Source: Allobosea vaviloviae (GTDB lineage: Bacteria > Pseudomonadota > Alphaproteobacteria > Rhizobiales > Beijerinckiaceae). Taken from it: 64,000 bases of DNA. Under the pieces are notes generated by a model. The model was not told the DNA's origin, searched no databases, and saw only the letters and a list, made by a program, of their open reading frames with translations. Below, piece after piece: positions 35,470-45,179 of the stretch. The position numbers were made by a program, and so were the translations under genes. The stretch covers positions 1 through 64,000 of the forward strand of contig NZ_LGSZ01000059.1 of NCBI RefSeq assembly GCF_001298265.1, in the 5' to 3' direction. Position 1 is the stretch's first letter. Every line of letters starts with the position of its first letter.

Positions 35470-37524
35470 TCAGAAGCCGATGTTCAGCCCCATGCGGACC
35501 ATGTCGCCGCGGGTCTTTGCCCGCATCGTCGCATATTCGTCGGTGAAGAAGCCCAGCGTCTCGCTCAGCACGAGGCGCTGTGTCCCGAGGTCGTAGCGGA
35601 GATAGTCGAACTTCAAGGACAACATCGGCCCCAGCGCATATTCGAGACCGCCGCCCAATGCCCAGCCCGACGCGATCTGCCCGTTCGAGCCCGCATAGGT
35701 CGGGTTGTTGGTCGGGTCGGGGTTGATCGCGCCGCGCTGGCCGAGATGGCCATAGGCATAGCCGCCGGTGGCGAAGATCATCAGGTCCCCGAACGCGACG
35801 CCGGCGCGGCCGCGCACGGTGCCCAGCGTAAACAGCTCGTTTTGCGCCTGCGTCGTCACCTGGACGCCGAAGGGATTGACCGTCGAGGATTTGCGGCCGC
35901 CGGTATGCATCGCCGAGAAATCCGTCTCCGCTCCGAGCACGACCATGCCGATCTGGTAGTTGAATCCGGCCTGGCCCGAGAACGTCACGTTGCGGCCCGA
36001 GGGCGACAGCCGCGCCGCGACATTGCCGGCATCGATCGAGGTCTGGACCTCGTTGTTGGGCCCGACGCCGGCGATCCGCGTCGGCGACCTCTGGTCGGCC
36101 CCACCGACCGAGCCGCCGATATAGAACCCGGTCCAGCGCGGCTTGCCGGGCAAAAGCGGCGGCGGCAGTGCTGGCACCTCGGCCGGCTGGGCAGGAGCCA
36201 CGCCTGCCGGCGGGGGCGTCTGCCGGACGGGCACGACACGGGCGGGCGCCGCATCGCGCGGGGTGACGTCGCGCGGGGTCATCTCGGCACGGCGGGTGCG
36301 GGTTGGCACGGCCTGGCAGACCGGGCAGGCCGCGGCGACCTGGACGCGGTTGCGGCTGGGCGCAGCCGGAGCGAGCCGCAGCGCTTCCGCGACATGGGTC
36401 GAGCCCGGATAGAGCCTGGCGAAGAGGTGGTAGGATTCGGCATCGCCGGCGCGCGCTGTCTCGGCCCAGGTGGTCTCCTCCGTGCGCAACGAGAAGCTGC
36501 GATGGAGCCGCACCGCCCGCTCGTCGTCGGGGTGGGCGTCGAGCGTGGCGCGGTAGATGTCGCGCCGGTCCCAGGCGATCGCGGCGCGATAGGCGTCGGC
36601 TGGCGCCATGGCGCGCAGCGCTGCCGCCGTCGGCCGCATCGTCAGCGACGGCCCCTGCGCGGTTGTAGGAGCCGCCGGTGCCGTGCCGGGCGTCGCCGCC
36701 GGGCGCTGGAAGAAGGTGAAGTCGGTGATCAGGGATGAGGTCTCCCAGGGGATCTGCTGGCCGCTGGTGGTATCGTGAACGGCGAGCCGGATGCGGCGGA
36801 AGAGCTGCTCGATCGGCAGGCCGGGCTCCCGGATCTCGCGCAGGAAAGCGGTGGTGAAGGGGCTGTTGGCCCCCGTCCCGTCGGCGGCCGTGGCGCCTGG
36901 CGAGGTCGAGAAGGCCACAAAAGTGCCGCTGCCGGAATCGATCCGCGCCAGGCCTGCTTCCGAGCGGATGCCCTCGGTGGCACCGTCGACGAGCTGGAGC
37001 GAGAGCCCGCGCGAAAGCTCGGCATTGGCGAAGGGATTGTTGCGGCAGGCGTCGAGCACGACGATCTTGGAGACTGCCGACGTCCCATCCAGGCGCCGCA
37101 GGATCTCGCTCAGCGACAGCGCCCGCGACGACAGATCTGCCGAGCGCTCCAGCCGGACATCGACCGGCAGCAGGTAGTTCGTGCCATCGAGCTGCACGGC
37201 ATGGCCAGCATAATAGACCATCGCCGATGCGCCCGGCCCCGCTGCCCGCACCCGCTCGATGAAGGTCTCGAGCGCGCTGCGCATCCCCGTCAGCGTCGCA
37301 TCGGTCGCGGGCACGACCTCGAAGCCGGCCTCCTGCAAGACAGTACGGGTCGCATTGGCGTCGTTCAGCGCATTCTGCAGCGGCGCGACCCCGGTATAGC
37401 CGCCATTGCCGATGACGAAGGCGAGCCGCTTCTGGGCGAAGGCCGATGTGGCGCCGAGCGCCAGAATTGCAAGCGCCATGACCAAAGTGGCGAACGCCAC
37501 CAGCCCCCTCGACTGAATCCGCAT
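35470..37524 (-). CDS. Exported caspase-like (C14) protein fused to an outer-membrane beta-barrel
   Basis: 684 residues. A signal peptide (residues 1-30, LAILALGATSAFAQ) leads to a caspase/metacaspase p20 fold (about 32-255): KRLAFVIGNGGYTGVAPLQN, catalytic His108 in VYYAGHAVQLDG and Cys160 in IVVLDACRNNPF, then FSTSPGATAADGTGANSPFT. A ~200-residue linker includes a CPVC motif (VAAACPVCQAVP) and a Pro-rich stretch. The C-terminal ~210 residues are an Omp25/OmpA-like barrel (WTGFYIGGSVGGADQR; FGDLMIFATGGYAYGHL) ending in the outer-membrane signature MGLNIGF. Both catalytic residues are kept, so a periplasmic or membrane-tethered cysteine peptidase is plausible. GGAGG precedes ATG 37522-37524. 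It stands alone and is divergent from motA. Confidence 0.9.
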   Translation of the reverse strand: MRIQSRGLVAFATLVMALAILALGATSAFAQKRLAFVIGNGGYTGVAPLQNALNDANATRTVLQEAGFEVVPATDATLTGMRSALETFIERVRAAGPGASAMVYYAGHAVQLDGTNYLLPVDVRLERSADLSSRALSLSEILRRLDGTSAVSKIVVLDACRNNPFANAELSRGLSLQLVDGATEGIRSEAGLARIDSGSGTFVAFSTSPGATAADGTGANSPFTTAFLREIREPGLPIEQLFRRIRLAVHDTTSGQQIPWETSSLITDFTFFQRPAATPGTAPAAPTTAQGPSLTMRPTAAALRAMAPADAYRAAIAWDRRDIYRATLDAHPDDERAVRLHRSFSLRTEETTWAETARAGDAESYHLFARLYPGSTHVAEALRLAPAAPSRNRVQVAAACPVCQAVPTRTRRAEMTPRDVTPRDAAPARVVPVRQTPPPAGVAPAQPAEVPALPPPLLPGKPRWTGFYIGGSVGGADQRSPTRIAGVGPNNEVQTSIDAGNVAARLSPSGRNVTFSGQAGFNYQIGMVVLGAETDFSAMHTGGRKSSTVNPFGVQVTTQAQNELFTLGTVRGRAGVAFGDLMIFATGGYAYGHLGQRGAINPDPTNNPTYAGSNGQIASGWALGGGLEYALGPMLSLKFDYLRYDLGTQRLVLSETLGFFTDEYATMRAKTRGDMVRMGLNIGF

Positions 37525-37889
37525 GCTGCCTCCGCCGGCGCGAGTGATTCCCCCACGGCAGTATCGGCAACCGGCCCCGAACCGGCGTCATCCAATTGAC
37601 GGAGGTCGGTCGCCGGAGACAACCGCTCGGTCACAACAAGGCAGCGCAGCGTCGATGCCCCGGAGACGGTCTCGACTGGACACCGATCGCACGATACGCC
37701 GGAGATTCATTGCGCGCGATGTCCTCCCCGGCTCAACCCTGCCGCCCCAGCCTCAAGCATGGCTGGATGATGACGATTGCAGACCTGCAGGCCAATCTAA
37801 ACTCGCCCTTAACTTCGATCGGGCATCTCGTCGGACGAGTAGTGGCTTCGCGGTGGGGTGTACCTGCCGCGGCGCAGGGGTGGCAAACC
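37525..37889. other. Intergenic region between caspase/barrel gene and motA
   Basis: About 365 bases between divergent genes. The motA frame is open upstream to 37596 but without a ribosome site or family-like sequence, so I treat it as leader. A TGACGGAGGTCGG word lies near 37597 and an A/T-richer patch (AATCTAAACTCGCCCTTAAC) at 37793-37812, the likeliest motA promoter area. I see no strong sigma-70 or sigma-54 match. Confidence 0.5.
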
Positions 37890-38747
37890 ATGCGGCTTAT
37901 CGTCGGCACAATCATCGTCTTCGCCTGCGTCTTCGGCAGCTACGCGGCTATGGGCGGCCATCTGGAGGTCCTTTGGCAGCCGTTCGAGTTTGTTATCATC
38001 CTCGGTGCAGCGATCGGCGCCTTCATCATCGGCAACCCCGGGCCGGTGCTCAAGGCCGTGCCCGGAATGCTTGGAACGATCTTCAAGGGCCCCAAATACA
38101 CGCAGAAATGCTATGTCGAGCTGCTGGGGATGCAGTATTCCTTGTACAAGCTTGTCAAGCAGAAGGGCATGCTCGCGGTCGAGGAGCACATTGAAAATCC
38201 GAGCAGCTCGACGCTGTTCAACGCCTTCCCGACTTTTGCAGCGAACCATCATGCGGTCGAATTCGTCTGCGACTACATGCGTATGTTGTCGCTGGGCGCC
38301 AACAACGTCCATGAGATCGACGCGTTGATGGATGAAGAACTCGAGACGCACCATCAGGAGCAGGAGCGTATCGTTGGGGCCATGCAGTCGCTTGCCGACG
38401 GAACTCCGGCGCTCGGCATCGTTGCCGCCGTGCTCGGCGTGATCAAGACGATGGGGGCGATCAAGGAGCCTCCGGAGGTGCTGGGTCATCTGATCGGCGG
38501 CGCGCTTGTCGGCACCTTCTTCGGCGTCTTCGTCGCCTATGGCTTCTTCGCGCCCATGGCGGCGTCGCTCAAGAGCACCTTTGAGGCGGAAGCCAAATAC
38601 TACCTTTCACTTAAGGCGGGTCTCCTCGCCCACATCAGCGGCCAGCCGCCGGTGATGTCGGTGGAATTTGCCCGCAAGGCGCTGATGAGCGACGTCCGCC
38701 CGACTTTCGCGGAAGTGGAAACGGCGACAGCCGCTCTGCCCGCCTAG
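37890..38747 (+). CDS. motA: Flagellar motor stator protein MotA
   Basis: A 285-residue proton-channel subunit with four helices. The N-terminus MRLIVGTIIVFACVFGSYAA, GGHLEVLWQPFEFVIILGAA and IGNPGPVLKAVPGML are typical of alphaproteobacterial MotA. The cytoplasmic loop (HIENPSSSTLFNAFPTF; AVEFVCDYMRMLSLG) interacts with FliG. The last two helices carry LADGTPALGIVAAVLGVIKT with the conserved Pro, and GHLIGGALVGTFFGVFVAYG. ATG 37890 is preceded by AGGGGTGG. motB follows after 28 bases. No other flagellar genes are in the window, so the stator genes sit apart from a flagellar cluster here. Confidence 0.95.
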   Translation: MRLIVGTIIVFACVFGSYAAMGGHLEVLWQPFEFVIILGAAIGAFIIGNPGPVLKAVPGMLGTIFKGPKYTQKCYVELLGMQYSLYKLVKQKGMLAVEEHIENPSSSTLFNAFPTFAANHHAVEFVCDYMRMLSLGANNVHEIDALMDEELETHHQEQERIVGAMQSLADGTPALGIVAAVLGVIKTMGAIKEPPEVLGHLIGGALVGTFFGVFVAYGFFAPMAASLKSTFEAEAKYYLSLKAGLLAHISGQPPVMSVEFARKALMSDVRPTFAEVETATAALPA

Positions 38748-38775
38748 GCCCGCCCCAATCTCCAGTAAGGACCCG

Positions 38776-39648
38776 ATGACCAAGCCGCTCCAGCCGATCA
38801 TCATCAAGAAGGTCAAGAAGGCCGCTCACGCGCACCATGGCGGGGCCTGGAAGATCGCCTATGCGGACTTTGTGACCGCCATGATGGCGTTCTTTCTGCT
38901 CATGTGGCTGATCAGCATGACGACGCAGGAGCAGAAGAACGGCCTGGCGGAATACTTCGCGCCGACGGCTGCTCTGAGTCCCAGCACCAGTGGCGCTGGC
39001 GGCATCCTGATGGGCACCGCCCTGGACACGTCAGGCAACAAGTCGTCGGCGCCCCGCGACGCGGCTTTGGGCACCACCAAGCAGGAAGACGGAGCGCGCC
39101 TGACCAATTCGGGCCGTGCCAGCGACCGCGAGGTCCGCCAGGCCGCCAGCGTGCAGGCCAACCACAGCGCCGCAGCCAGCATCCGGCAGGCGCTTCAGAA
39201 CATGCCCGAATTTGCCGAGCTGTCGCGAAACATCGTGATCGAGCCGACCAAGGATGGGGTGGACGTTTCGCTCGTGGATCAGGACGGACGCTCCATGTTC
39301 CCTGAGGGCTCGGTCGACCCTTACGAGCGCACCCGCCTCGTGCTGGAGGCGCTCGCACCGACCCTGCGCCGGCTGCCCAACCGCCTGTCTGTCACCGGCC
39401 ATACCGCCTCCTTGCGCCCGGGCTCGGTGCGGGCCGTCAACTCCTGGAGCCTCACCAGCGGGCGCGCGCTCGCTGTGCGCGAGATCCTGTCGGCGGCAGG
39501 GTTCCCCAACGACCGCTTCTTCGCCGTGGTCGGACGCGCCGACACCGAGCCGGTCTTCCCCGACAACCCCTACCTCTCGCCGAACCGGCGGGTGACGATC
39601 AAGCTGCTCAATGAGGAGCCGCCGCTGCCCCCGGGCCTCTTTCGCTGA
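38776..39648 (+). CDS. motB: Flagellar motor protein MotB
   Basis: 290 residues. A short cytoplasmic tail (KPLQPIIIKKVKKAAHAHHG) precedes the single transmembrane helix with the proton-carrying Asp31 in WKIAYADFVTAMMAFFLLMW. A long linker follows (~residues 50-130, with GAGGILMGTALDTSG). The C-terminal OmpA-like peptidoglycan-binding domain has RLSVTGHTASLRPGSVRAVN, WSLTSGRALAVREIL and FPDNPYLSPNRRVTIKL. Forms the A5B2-type stator with MotA. AAGGA-type site ahead of ATG 38776. Confidence 0.95.
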   Translation: MTKPLQPIIIKKVKKAAHAHHGGAWKIAYADFVTAMMAFFLLMWLISMTTQEQKNGLAEYFAPTAALSPSTSGAGGILMGTALDTSGNKSSAPRDAALGTTKQEDGARLTNSGRASDREVRQAASVQANHSAAASIRQALQNMPEFAELSRNIVIEPTKDGVDVSLVDQDGRSMFPEGSVDPYERTRLVLEALAPTLRRLPNRLSVTGHTASLRPGSVRAVNSWSLTSGRALAVREILSAAGFPNDRFFAVVGRADTEPVFPDNPYLSPNRRVTIKLLNEEPPLPPGLFR

Positions 39649-39856
39649 CGACAAGGCGGCCTCGGCCGCCCCAGGGTCCGCTTGAGATCGAACTCGGTGG
39701 CTGACACGACGCGAGGGGCTGACCCTTGCGGCGTGGATCAAGACTTAACCGGTCGATTTCGCTAGTGAATCGAGACGCTGGCAGCGGACATCCTTGAACC
39801 CCGGAAACGTTCGGTTGAGGTCAGCACTTCTGCCCGCAACTGACCCACCGCCGCCC

Positions 39857-40489
39857 CTATCCCGCCCGTACCACAGCCCAGACCCCGTCGATCACGAACT
39901 GCACCGCCAGCGCCGCCAGGATCACGCCGAGCAGCCGCGTCAGCACGATGTTCCCCGTCACGCCCAACAGTCGCGCCAGGGGCGAGGCCAGCAGGAAGAC
40001 GGCAAGGCAGGACAGGATCACCAGCCCGCAGATGACCGCCAGCGCGACCAGTCGCAGCGGGTCGCCCTCCGCGCGCCCCGCCAGCAGGATGATCGCGGTC
40101 AGTGCGCCCGGCCCCGCCATCAGCGGGATCGCCAGCGGGAAGGCGGCGACATTGCGGATGTGATCCTGCGTGATCGCGGTCGTTGCGGTCTGCTGCTTGC
40201 GCTCGCTGCGGCGCTCGAACACCATCTCGAAGGCGATCCAGAACAGCAAAAGCCCGCCGGCGATGCGGAAGGCCGGCAGCGAGACGCCGAGCGCCTTCAG
40301 AACGACGTCGCCGGCCACGCCGAAAAAGGCGAGGATGCCAAACGCGATGATGCAGGCGCGGATCGCGACCTGCCGCCGCTCGCCCGCCGACATGCCCTGC
40401 GTCAGCGACAGGAAGATCGGCGCCAGCCCGGGAGGATCGAGCGTCACCAGCAGGGTGACGAGGGCGGAGGTGAGGAATTCGATGGACAT
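39857..40489 (-). CDS. MarC-family integral membrane protein
   Basis: A 210-residue protein with about six helices (EFLTSALVTLLVTLDPPGLA; ACIIAFGILAFFGVAGDVVL; FRIAGGLLLFWIAFEMVFER; LIPLMAGPGALTAIILLAGR-like region; LVALAVICGLVILSCLAVFL; IVLTRLLGVILAALAVQFVI). The LDPPGLAPIFLSLT motif near the N-terminus and PLAIPLMAGPGALTAIILLA define the MarC/UPF0056 family, with a LysE-like fold. The transported compound is unknown; the name does not imply multidrug resistance. Convergent with motB. Confidence 0.92.
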   Translation of the reverse strand: MSIEFLTSALVTLLVTLDPPGLAPIFLSLTQGMSAGERRQVAIRACIIAFGILAFFGVAGDVVLKALGVSLPAFRIAGGLLLFWIAFEMVFERRSERKQQTATTAITQDHIRNVAAFPLAIPLMAGPGALTAIILLAGRAEGDPLRLVALAVICGLVILSCLAVFLLASPLARLLGVTGNIVLTRLLGVILAALAVQFVIDGVWAVVRAG

Positions 40490-40908
40490 GACGCCAGTTA
40501 AGACACGCCGCGCACCGCACCGGAAGGGCCCCCGCCTCTCGAGCGCAGCGGCCCACGCCCAGCCCTCATCCTGAGGAGCTGCGCAGCAGCGTCTCTAAGG
40601 GATGCTCCAGGAGGCTCTGGAGCGAGCTGGAGCCCCCTGCGAGACGGTCGCTAGAGCGACCTCTTCAGGATGAGAACTGGAACAACGGTCAGCGTGCGGC
40701 CATGCTGGCTCGACCCATCCGCGCCTGCGGAGACGCCCAATCAAGGCGGGATTGTGCAGGGCATCGGAAGGTGCTCTGCGCCACCCACATAAGCCATTGA
40801 TTTAATTGACCTTATTTTCCACCGAAAAGCCGGCTGCGCGGCTGGCCTAAACCACCGAAATCGGATAGCCAGAAGCCTGAAAACAAGCAGGAATCGGGAC
40901 CCAATCCC
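40490..40908. other. Gap between marC and gyrA, holding a palindromic repeat
   Basis: This 419-base divergent spacer contains the imperfect palindrome described at 40563-40674 and the gyrA leader. An A/T-rich patch TTGATTTAATTGACCTTATT (40797-40816) just upstream of gyrA is a likely promoter area. No open frame with a recognisable product is present. Confidence 0.55.
40563..40674. repeat. Intergenic palindromic repeat (CTCATCCTGAGG type)
   Basis: CTCATCCTGA at 40565-40574 is inverted as TCAGGATGAG at 40665-40674. The interior has a second dyad (GCTCCAG...CTGGAGC), so the element folds into a long cruciform-like structure. CTCATCCTGAGG elements are common between genes in Rhizobiales. Function is unproven. 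Confidence 0.7.
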
Positions 40909-43695
40909 TTGAGCGACGACAAAGACGACAAGCGCCCGGACGAGCCGCATTTCGGCGGCGACATCAAGCCGATCGCCATCACCGACGAAATGAAGAAGAG
41001 CTATCTCGATTACGCCATGAGCGTGATCGTGAGCCGCGCTCTGCCCGACGTCCGCGACGGCCTCAAGCCCGTCCACCGGCGCATCCTGTTCTCGATGCAC
41101 GAGAACAAGAACCTGCCCGACCGACCCTACACCAAATGCGCCCGCATCGTCGGCGACACGATGGGTAAATACCATCCGCACGGCAATCTCGCGGTCTATG
41201 ATGCGCTGGTGCGCATGGCTCAGGATTTCTCGCTGCGCCTGCCGCTGATCGACGGCCAGGGCAATTTCGGCTCGATGGACGGCGATTCCCCTGCCGCCGA
41301 TCGTTATACCGAAGCCCGGCTCGACAAGGCGGCGATGCCGCTGCTGGAGGATCTCGACCTCGACACCGTCGAGTTCCAACCCAACTATGACGGCAAGGAG
41401 CGCGAGCCCAAGGTTCTCCCGGCACGCTATCCCAACCTCCTCGTCAACGGCGCCGGCGGCATCGCGGTCGGCATGGCCACCAACATCCCCCCGCATAATC
41501 TCGGTGAGGTCATCGACGCCTGCGTTGCGCTGATCGACAACCCCGAGATCACGATCGACGAGCTGATCGAGATCGTGCCGGGCCCCGATTTCCCGACCGG
41601 CGCCTCGATCATGGGCCGCAGCGGCATCCACGCCGCCTATCACACCGGCCGCGGATCGGTGGTGATGCGCTCGAAGACGCATATCGAGGAGCTCCGCAAG
41701 GAGCGCGAGGCGATCATCGTCACCGAGGTTCCCTATCAGGTGAACAAGGCCTCGATGGTCGAGAAGATCGCCGACATGGTGCGCGAGAAGCGCATCGAGG
41801 GCATCTCCGACCTGCGCGACGAATCCAGCCGCGAGGGCGTCCGCGTCGTCATCGAGATCAAGCGCGATGCGCTGGCCGACGTCGTGCTGAACCAGCTCTA
41901 TCGCTTCACCCAGCTGCAGACCTCCTTCGGCTGCAACTTCGTCGCGCTGACGGGCGGCCGCCCCGAGGTCCTGAACCTCAAGGACTTCATCGTCGCCTTC
42001 GTCGAGTTCCGCGAGGAGGTTGTCTCCAAGCGCACCCGCTTCCTGCTCAACAAGGCCCGCGAGCGCGCCCATGTGCTCTGCGGCCTCGCCACGGCGGTGG
42101 CCAATATCGACGAGGTCATCCGCCTGATCCGCACCGCGCCGACGCCGGCGGCAGCCCACGCCTCGCTGATGGATCGCGACTGGCCGGCCGAGGACATCGC
42201 GCCGCTGATCGCGCTGGTCGACGATCCCCGCCACCCGATCAATGCCGACGGCACCTATCGCCTGTCGGACGCGCAGGCCAAGGCGATCCTCGAACTGCGC
42301 CTCGCCCGCCTCACGGCTCTCGGCCGTGACGAAATCGGCGACGAGCTGCAGAAGCTCGCCACCGAAATCGCCGATTATCTCGACATCCTGCGCTCGCGCG
42401 TCCGCATCCAGGACATCATCAAGGCCGAGCTGGCCGAGGTCAGGGCCGCCTTCGCCACGCCGCGCCGGACCGTGATCCAGGATTGGGGCTCCGACCTCGA
42501 CGACGAGGATCTGATCGCGCGCGAGGACATGGTCGTGACCGTGTCCCATGCCGGCTACATCAAGCGCGTGCCGCTTTCGACCTACCGGGCGCAGAAGCGC
42601 GGCGGCAAGGGCCGCTCCGGCATGGCGACCCGCGACGAGGATTTCGTCGCCCGCCTCTTCGTCGCCAACACGCATACGCCGGTGCTGTTCTTCTCGTCGC
42701 TCGGCCAGGTCTACAAGGAAAAGGTCTGGCGCCTGCCGCTGGCGGCGCCGAATGCCAAGGGTAAGGCGCTGGTCAACATGCTCCCGCTCGACAAGAACGA
42801 GCGCATCACCACGATCATGCCGCTGCCGGAGGACGAGGCGAGCTGGGAGACGCTCGACGTGATGTTCGCCACCGCATCCGGCGGCGTCCGGCGCAACAAG
42901 CTGTCGGACTTCGTCAACGTCAATCGCGCCGGCAAGATTGCGATGAAGCTCGACGAGGGCGACCACATCGTCGACGTGCAGATCTGCACCGAGAACGACG
43001 ACGTGCTGCTGACCACCTCGGCTGGCCAGTGCATCCGCTTCGAGGTCACCGAGGTCCGCGTCTTCAAGGGCCGCGATTCCACCGGCGTGCGCGGCATCAA
43101 CCTCGGCAAGGGCGACGAGGTGATCTCGCTGGCGATCCTGAAGCATCTCGATGCCACACCCGAGGAGCGCGCGACCTATCTCAAGGACGCCGCCGCCCAG
43201 CGCCGTGCCCTGACCGGCGAAGGCGAGGAGGTGGCCGAGGCCGCGGCCGATGGCGAGGAGACGGGCGGAGAGGTCGAACTCGGTTCCAAGCGCGTCGAGA
43301 TGCAGCTCGCCGAGCAGTTCATCCTGACCCTGTCGGAAAAGGGCTACGGCAAGCGCACCTCGTCCTTCGAGTACCGGGTCACCGGGCGCGGCGGCAAGGG
43401 CATCGTCGCCATGGTCGTCAACGACCGCAACGGCAAGCTGATCGCCTCCTTCCCGGTGGATGAGCGCGACCAGATCATGCTCGTCACCGATGGCGGGCAG
43501 GTCATCCGCGTTCCCGTCGATGCCGGCCCGGGCAACCGCATCCGCATCGCCGGCCGCTCGACCCAAGGCGTGACCGTGTTCAACACCGACGCCAGCGAGA
43601 AGGTCGTCTCGGTCGAGCGCATCGCCGACGAGGGCGACAGCGAAGAGGGCGAGGCTGAGACCGGCCCGGCGCCGGAGGACAGCGGCGAGGCATGA
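40909..43695 (+). CDS. gyrA: DNA gyrase subunit A
   Basis: 928 residues of the type IIA topoisomerase breakage-reunion subunit, which with GyrB introduces negative supercoils. The WHD is intact with catalytic Tyr133 in [11 protein letters not shown]. The tower and coiled-coil follow, and the C-terminal beta-pinwheel contains the GyrA box [12 protein letters not shown] and repeats such as [17 protein letters not shown]. An acidic insert ([19 protein letters not shown]) and an acidic tail are lineage features. The start is TTG 40909. The quinolone-determining segment reads [19 protein letters not shown]: Asn93-Leu94 replace the Asp82-Ser83 of E. coli. Confidence 0.97.
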   Translation: MSDDKDDKRPDEPHFGGDIKPIAITDEMKKSYLDYAMSVIVSRALPDVRDGLKPVHRRILFSMHENKNLPDRPYTKCARIVGDTMGKYHPHGNLAVYDALVRMAQDFSLRLPLIDGQGNFGSMDGDSPAADRYTEARLDKAAMPLLEDLDLDTVEFQPNYDGKEREPKVLPARYPNLLVNGAGGIAVGMATNIPPHNLGEVIDACVALIDNPEITIDELIEIVPGPDFPTGASIMGRSGIHAAYHTGRGSVVMRSKTHIEELRKEREAIIVTEVPYQVNKASMVEKIADMVREKRIEGISDLRDESSREGVRVVIEIKRDALADVVLNQLYRFTQLQTSFGCNFVALTGGRPEVLNLKDFIVAFVEFREEVVSKRTRFLLNKARERAHVLCGLATAVANIDEVIRLIRTAPTPAAAHASLMDRDWPAEDIAPLIALVDDPRHPINADGTYRLSDAQAKAILELRLARLTALGRDEIGDELQKLATEIADYLDILRSRVRIQDIIKAELAEVRAAFATPRRTVIQDWGSDLDDEDLIAREDMVVTVSHAGYIKRVPLSTYRAQKRGGKGRSGMATRDEDFVARLFVANTHTPVLFFSSLGQVYKEKVWRLPLAAPNAKGKALVNMLPLDKNERITTIMPLPEDEASWETLDVMFATASGGVRRNKLSDFVNVNRAGKIAMKLDEGDHIVDVQICTENDDVLLTTSAGQCIRFEVTEVRVFKGRDSTGVRGINLGKGDEVISLAILKHLDATPEERATYLKDAAAQRRALTGEGEEVAEAAADGEETGGEVELGSKRVEMQLAEQFILTLSEKGYGKRTSSFEYRVTGRGGKGIVAMVVNDRNGKLIASFPVDERDQIMLVTDGGQVIRVPVDAGPGNRIRIAGRSTQGVTVFNTDASEKVVSVERIADEGDSEEGEAETGPAPEDSGEA

Positions 43696-43726
43696 GGCGC
43701 TTCGCTCTGAGAGCTGGAAAACGCTG

Positions 43727-43835
43727 ACGTCATGCTCGGGCTTGACCCGAGCATCTCAGGCTAGGAAGGCGCGGCAACAGCGCTTCTGCGGCAGGAGATT
43801 CTCGGGTCTGCGCTTCGCTTCGCCCGAGAATGACG
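43727..43835. repeat. Intergenic palindromic repeat, family R1 copy 1
   Basis: ACGTCATGCTCGGGCTTGAC starts the element, followed by CCGAGCATCTC (inner hairpin GCTCGGG/CCCGAGC). A second hairpin ATTCTCGGG...CCCGAGAAT ends in TGACG. The outer CGTCAT/ATGACG pairs close the structure. The same element, with a shorter middle, occurs at 62861-62939. It lies between the convergent gyrA and M20 peptidase genes, where it may end transcription from both. Confidence 0.8.
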
Positions 43836-43850
43836 GGCGACGCCGCGCCC

Positions 43851-44966
43851 TCACACGCTCTCCAGCAGCCCCTTGATCAGCGCCCGCCGCGGCGCGATCG
43901 AGGAGATCAGCGCATATTCGGACAGCGTATGGGCGCCCTCCCCGTCGATGCCGAGCCCGTCCAGCGTCGGCACGCCGAGCGCGGCGGTGAAGTTGCCGTC
44001 CGAGCCGCCGCCGGTCATCGGGCAGTCCTGCAGGTCGAAGCCGATGCCGGTCGCGATCGCGCGCGCCGTCTCGAACAGCCCTGCCACCGCCGTCGACTTC
44101 TCATAGGGCGGCCGGTTCATGCCGCCGCTGATCCTGATCGCGACGTCGGGATCGTGCGGCTTCAGGCCGAGAATGCGACTTTCCATTTCGATGCCATCAA
44201 CCAAACTCGCGACGCGCAGATCGACGCTGAACCAGGCATGCTGGGGAATGACGTTGGCGGCCGTGCCGCCGCCCATCAGCGCGACCGAGGTGGTGATGCC
44301 GCGTGCGTAATCCGTCATGGCCTCGATCGCCAGGATCTGGTGCGCCGCCTCGCGAATCGCGCTGCGGCCATCGGCATGGCGCGAGCCCGAATGTGCCGGC
44401 CGGCCTTCGAGCTTGACCTCGAAGCGGCCGACGCCCTTGCGCGCGGTGACGATCTTGCCGCCGTCGCGCGCCGGCTCGGTCACCAGCACGGCGGCCGACG
44501 CGCGGCCGATCTCCTCGATCAGCTTGCGCGTCGTCGGCGAGCCGATCTCCTCGTCGGGCGTGAACAGGAAGACCATCGGCCGCTTCGCGGTGGCCGACAG
44601 AGCAACCTCCTTGAAGGCCTGGAGCGCGAGCCAGGCGCCCCCCTTCATGTCGTAGACGCCGGGCCCGTAGAGCCGATCGCCCTCGACCCGCACGGGCAGA
44701 TCCTGCGCGCTGGTCCCGACCGGATGCACGGTGTCGAGATGCGACATGATCGCGACCGACGGCTCGCCCGTGTCGAGCCCGGCCCGCAGGATCAGGCTGT
44801 CTCCGAGGCCATTGCGGCCGGGAATGCGCTCGACCGCGATCGGCAAGCCGTCGACCTCGCTCGCGACGAGATCCATCATGCCGTTGACGCCGGGCGTGTG
44901 GTGGGTGGGGCTTTCCAGCGCAAGCCAGACGGACAGGGCCGAGACGGACGGATCGATGCTGCTCAT
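43851..44966 (-). CDS. M20-family metallopeptidase (glutamate carboxypeptidase/ArgE/DapE type)
   Basis: A 371-residue two-zinc aminoacyl hydrolase. Metal ligands are visible as His and Asp in IMSHLDTVHPVG, Asp in GPGVYDMKGGAWLALQAF, the catalytic Glu-Glu in FLFTPDEEIGSPTTRKLIEE and the C-terminal His in GEGAHTLSEYALI. The dimerisation domain (RPAHSGSRHADGRSAIREAA) sits in the middle. The pattern resembles CPG2-like carboxypeptidases acting on N-acyl amino acids or folate-type compounds. ATG 44964-44966 is chosen as the family start. No signal peptide, so cytosolic. Confidence 0.9.
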   Translation of the reverse strand: MSSIDPSVSALSVWLALESPTHHTPGVNGMMDLVASEVDGLPIAVERIPGRNGLGDSLILRAGLDTGEPSVAIMSHLDTVHPVGTSAQDLPVRVEGDRLYGPGVYDMKGGAWLALQAFKEVALSATAKRPMVFLFTPDEEIGSPTTRKLIEEIGRASAAVLVTEPARDGGKIVTARKGVGRFEVKLEGRPAHSGSRHADGRSAIREAAHQILAIEAMTDYARGITTSVALMGGGTAANVIPQHAWFSVDLRVASLVDGIEMESRILGLKPHDPDVAIRISGGMNRPPYEKSTAVAGLFETARAIATGIGFDLQDCPMTGGGSDGNFTAALGVPTLDGLGIDGEGAHTLSEYALISSIAPRRALIKGLLESV

Positions 44967-45179
44967 GATGCGTGCAGTTTCGTCGGAAATTGGGGCGCCG
45001 GCAAGGTCGATGGCGTGACGCGAGGACGCGCGTTCGTCCGCGCGTGAAGCACGCGCGGAGCCGTGACCTCGTCGCGCCGGCGCGGCATGCGTTTCGCCGC
45101 ATGCCGGTTTGGCAGCCTCGACGACGGAACCGCCGCGCTGTTCACCGGTTGAGTCTCCCGAAAAGCCAGGAGCTTCACC

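Noticed and set aside
40741-43566. A 941-codon open frame antisense to gyrA
   Set aside because: It mirrors the codon structure of gyrA in high-GC DNA, has a low-complexity Asp/Gly/Leu composition and no domain. Similar antisense frames occur opposite many genes here.
45088-45112. The GGCATGC...GCATGCC hairpin upstream of the PNPOx-like gene as a terminator
   Set aside because: No T-run follows and no gene ends there; it lies between two divergent genes. It may only be a GC-rich chance dyad.
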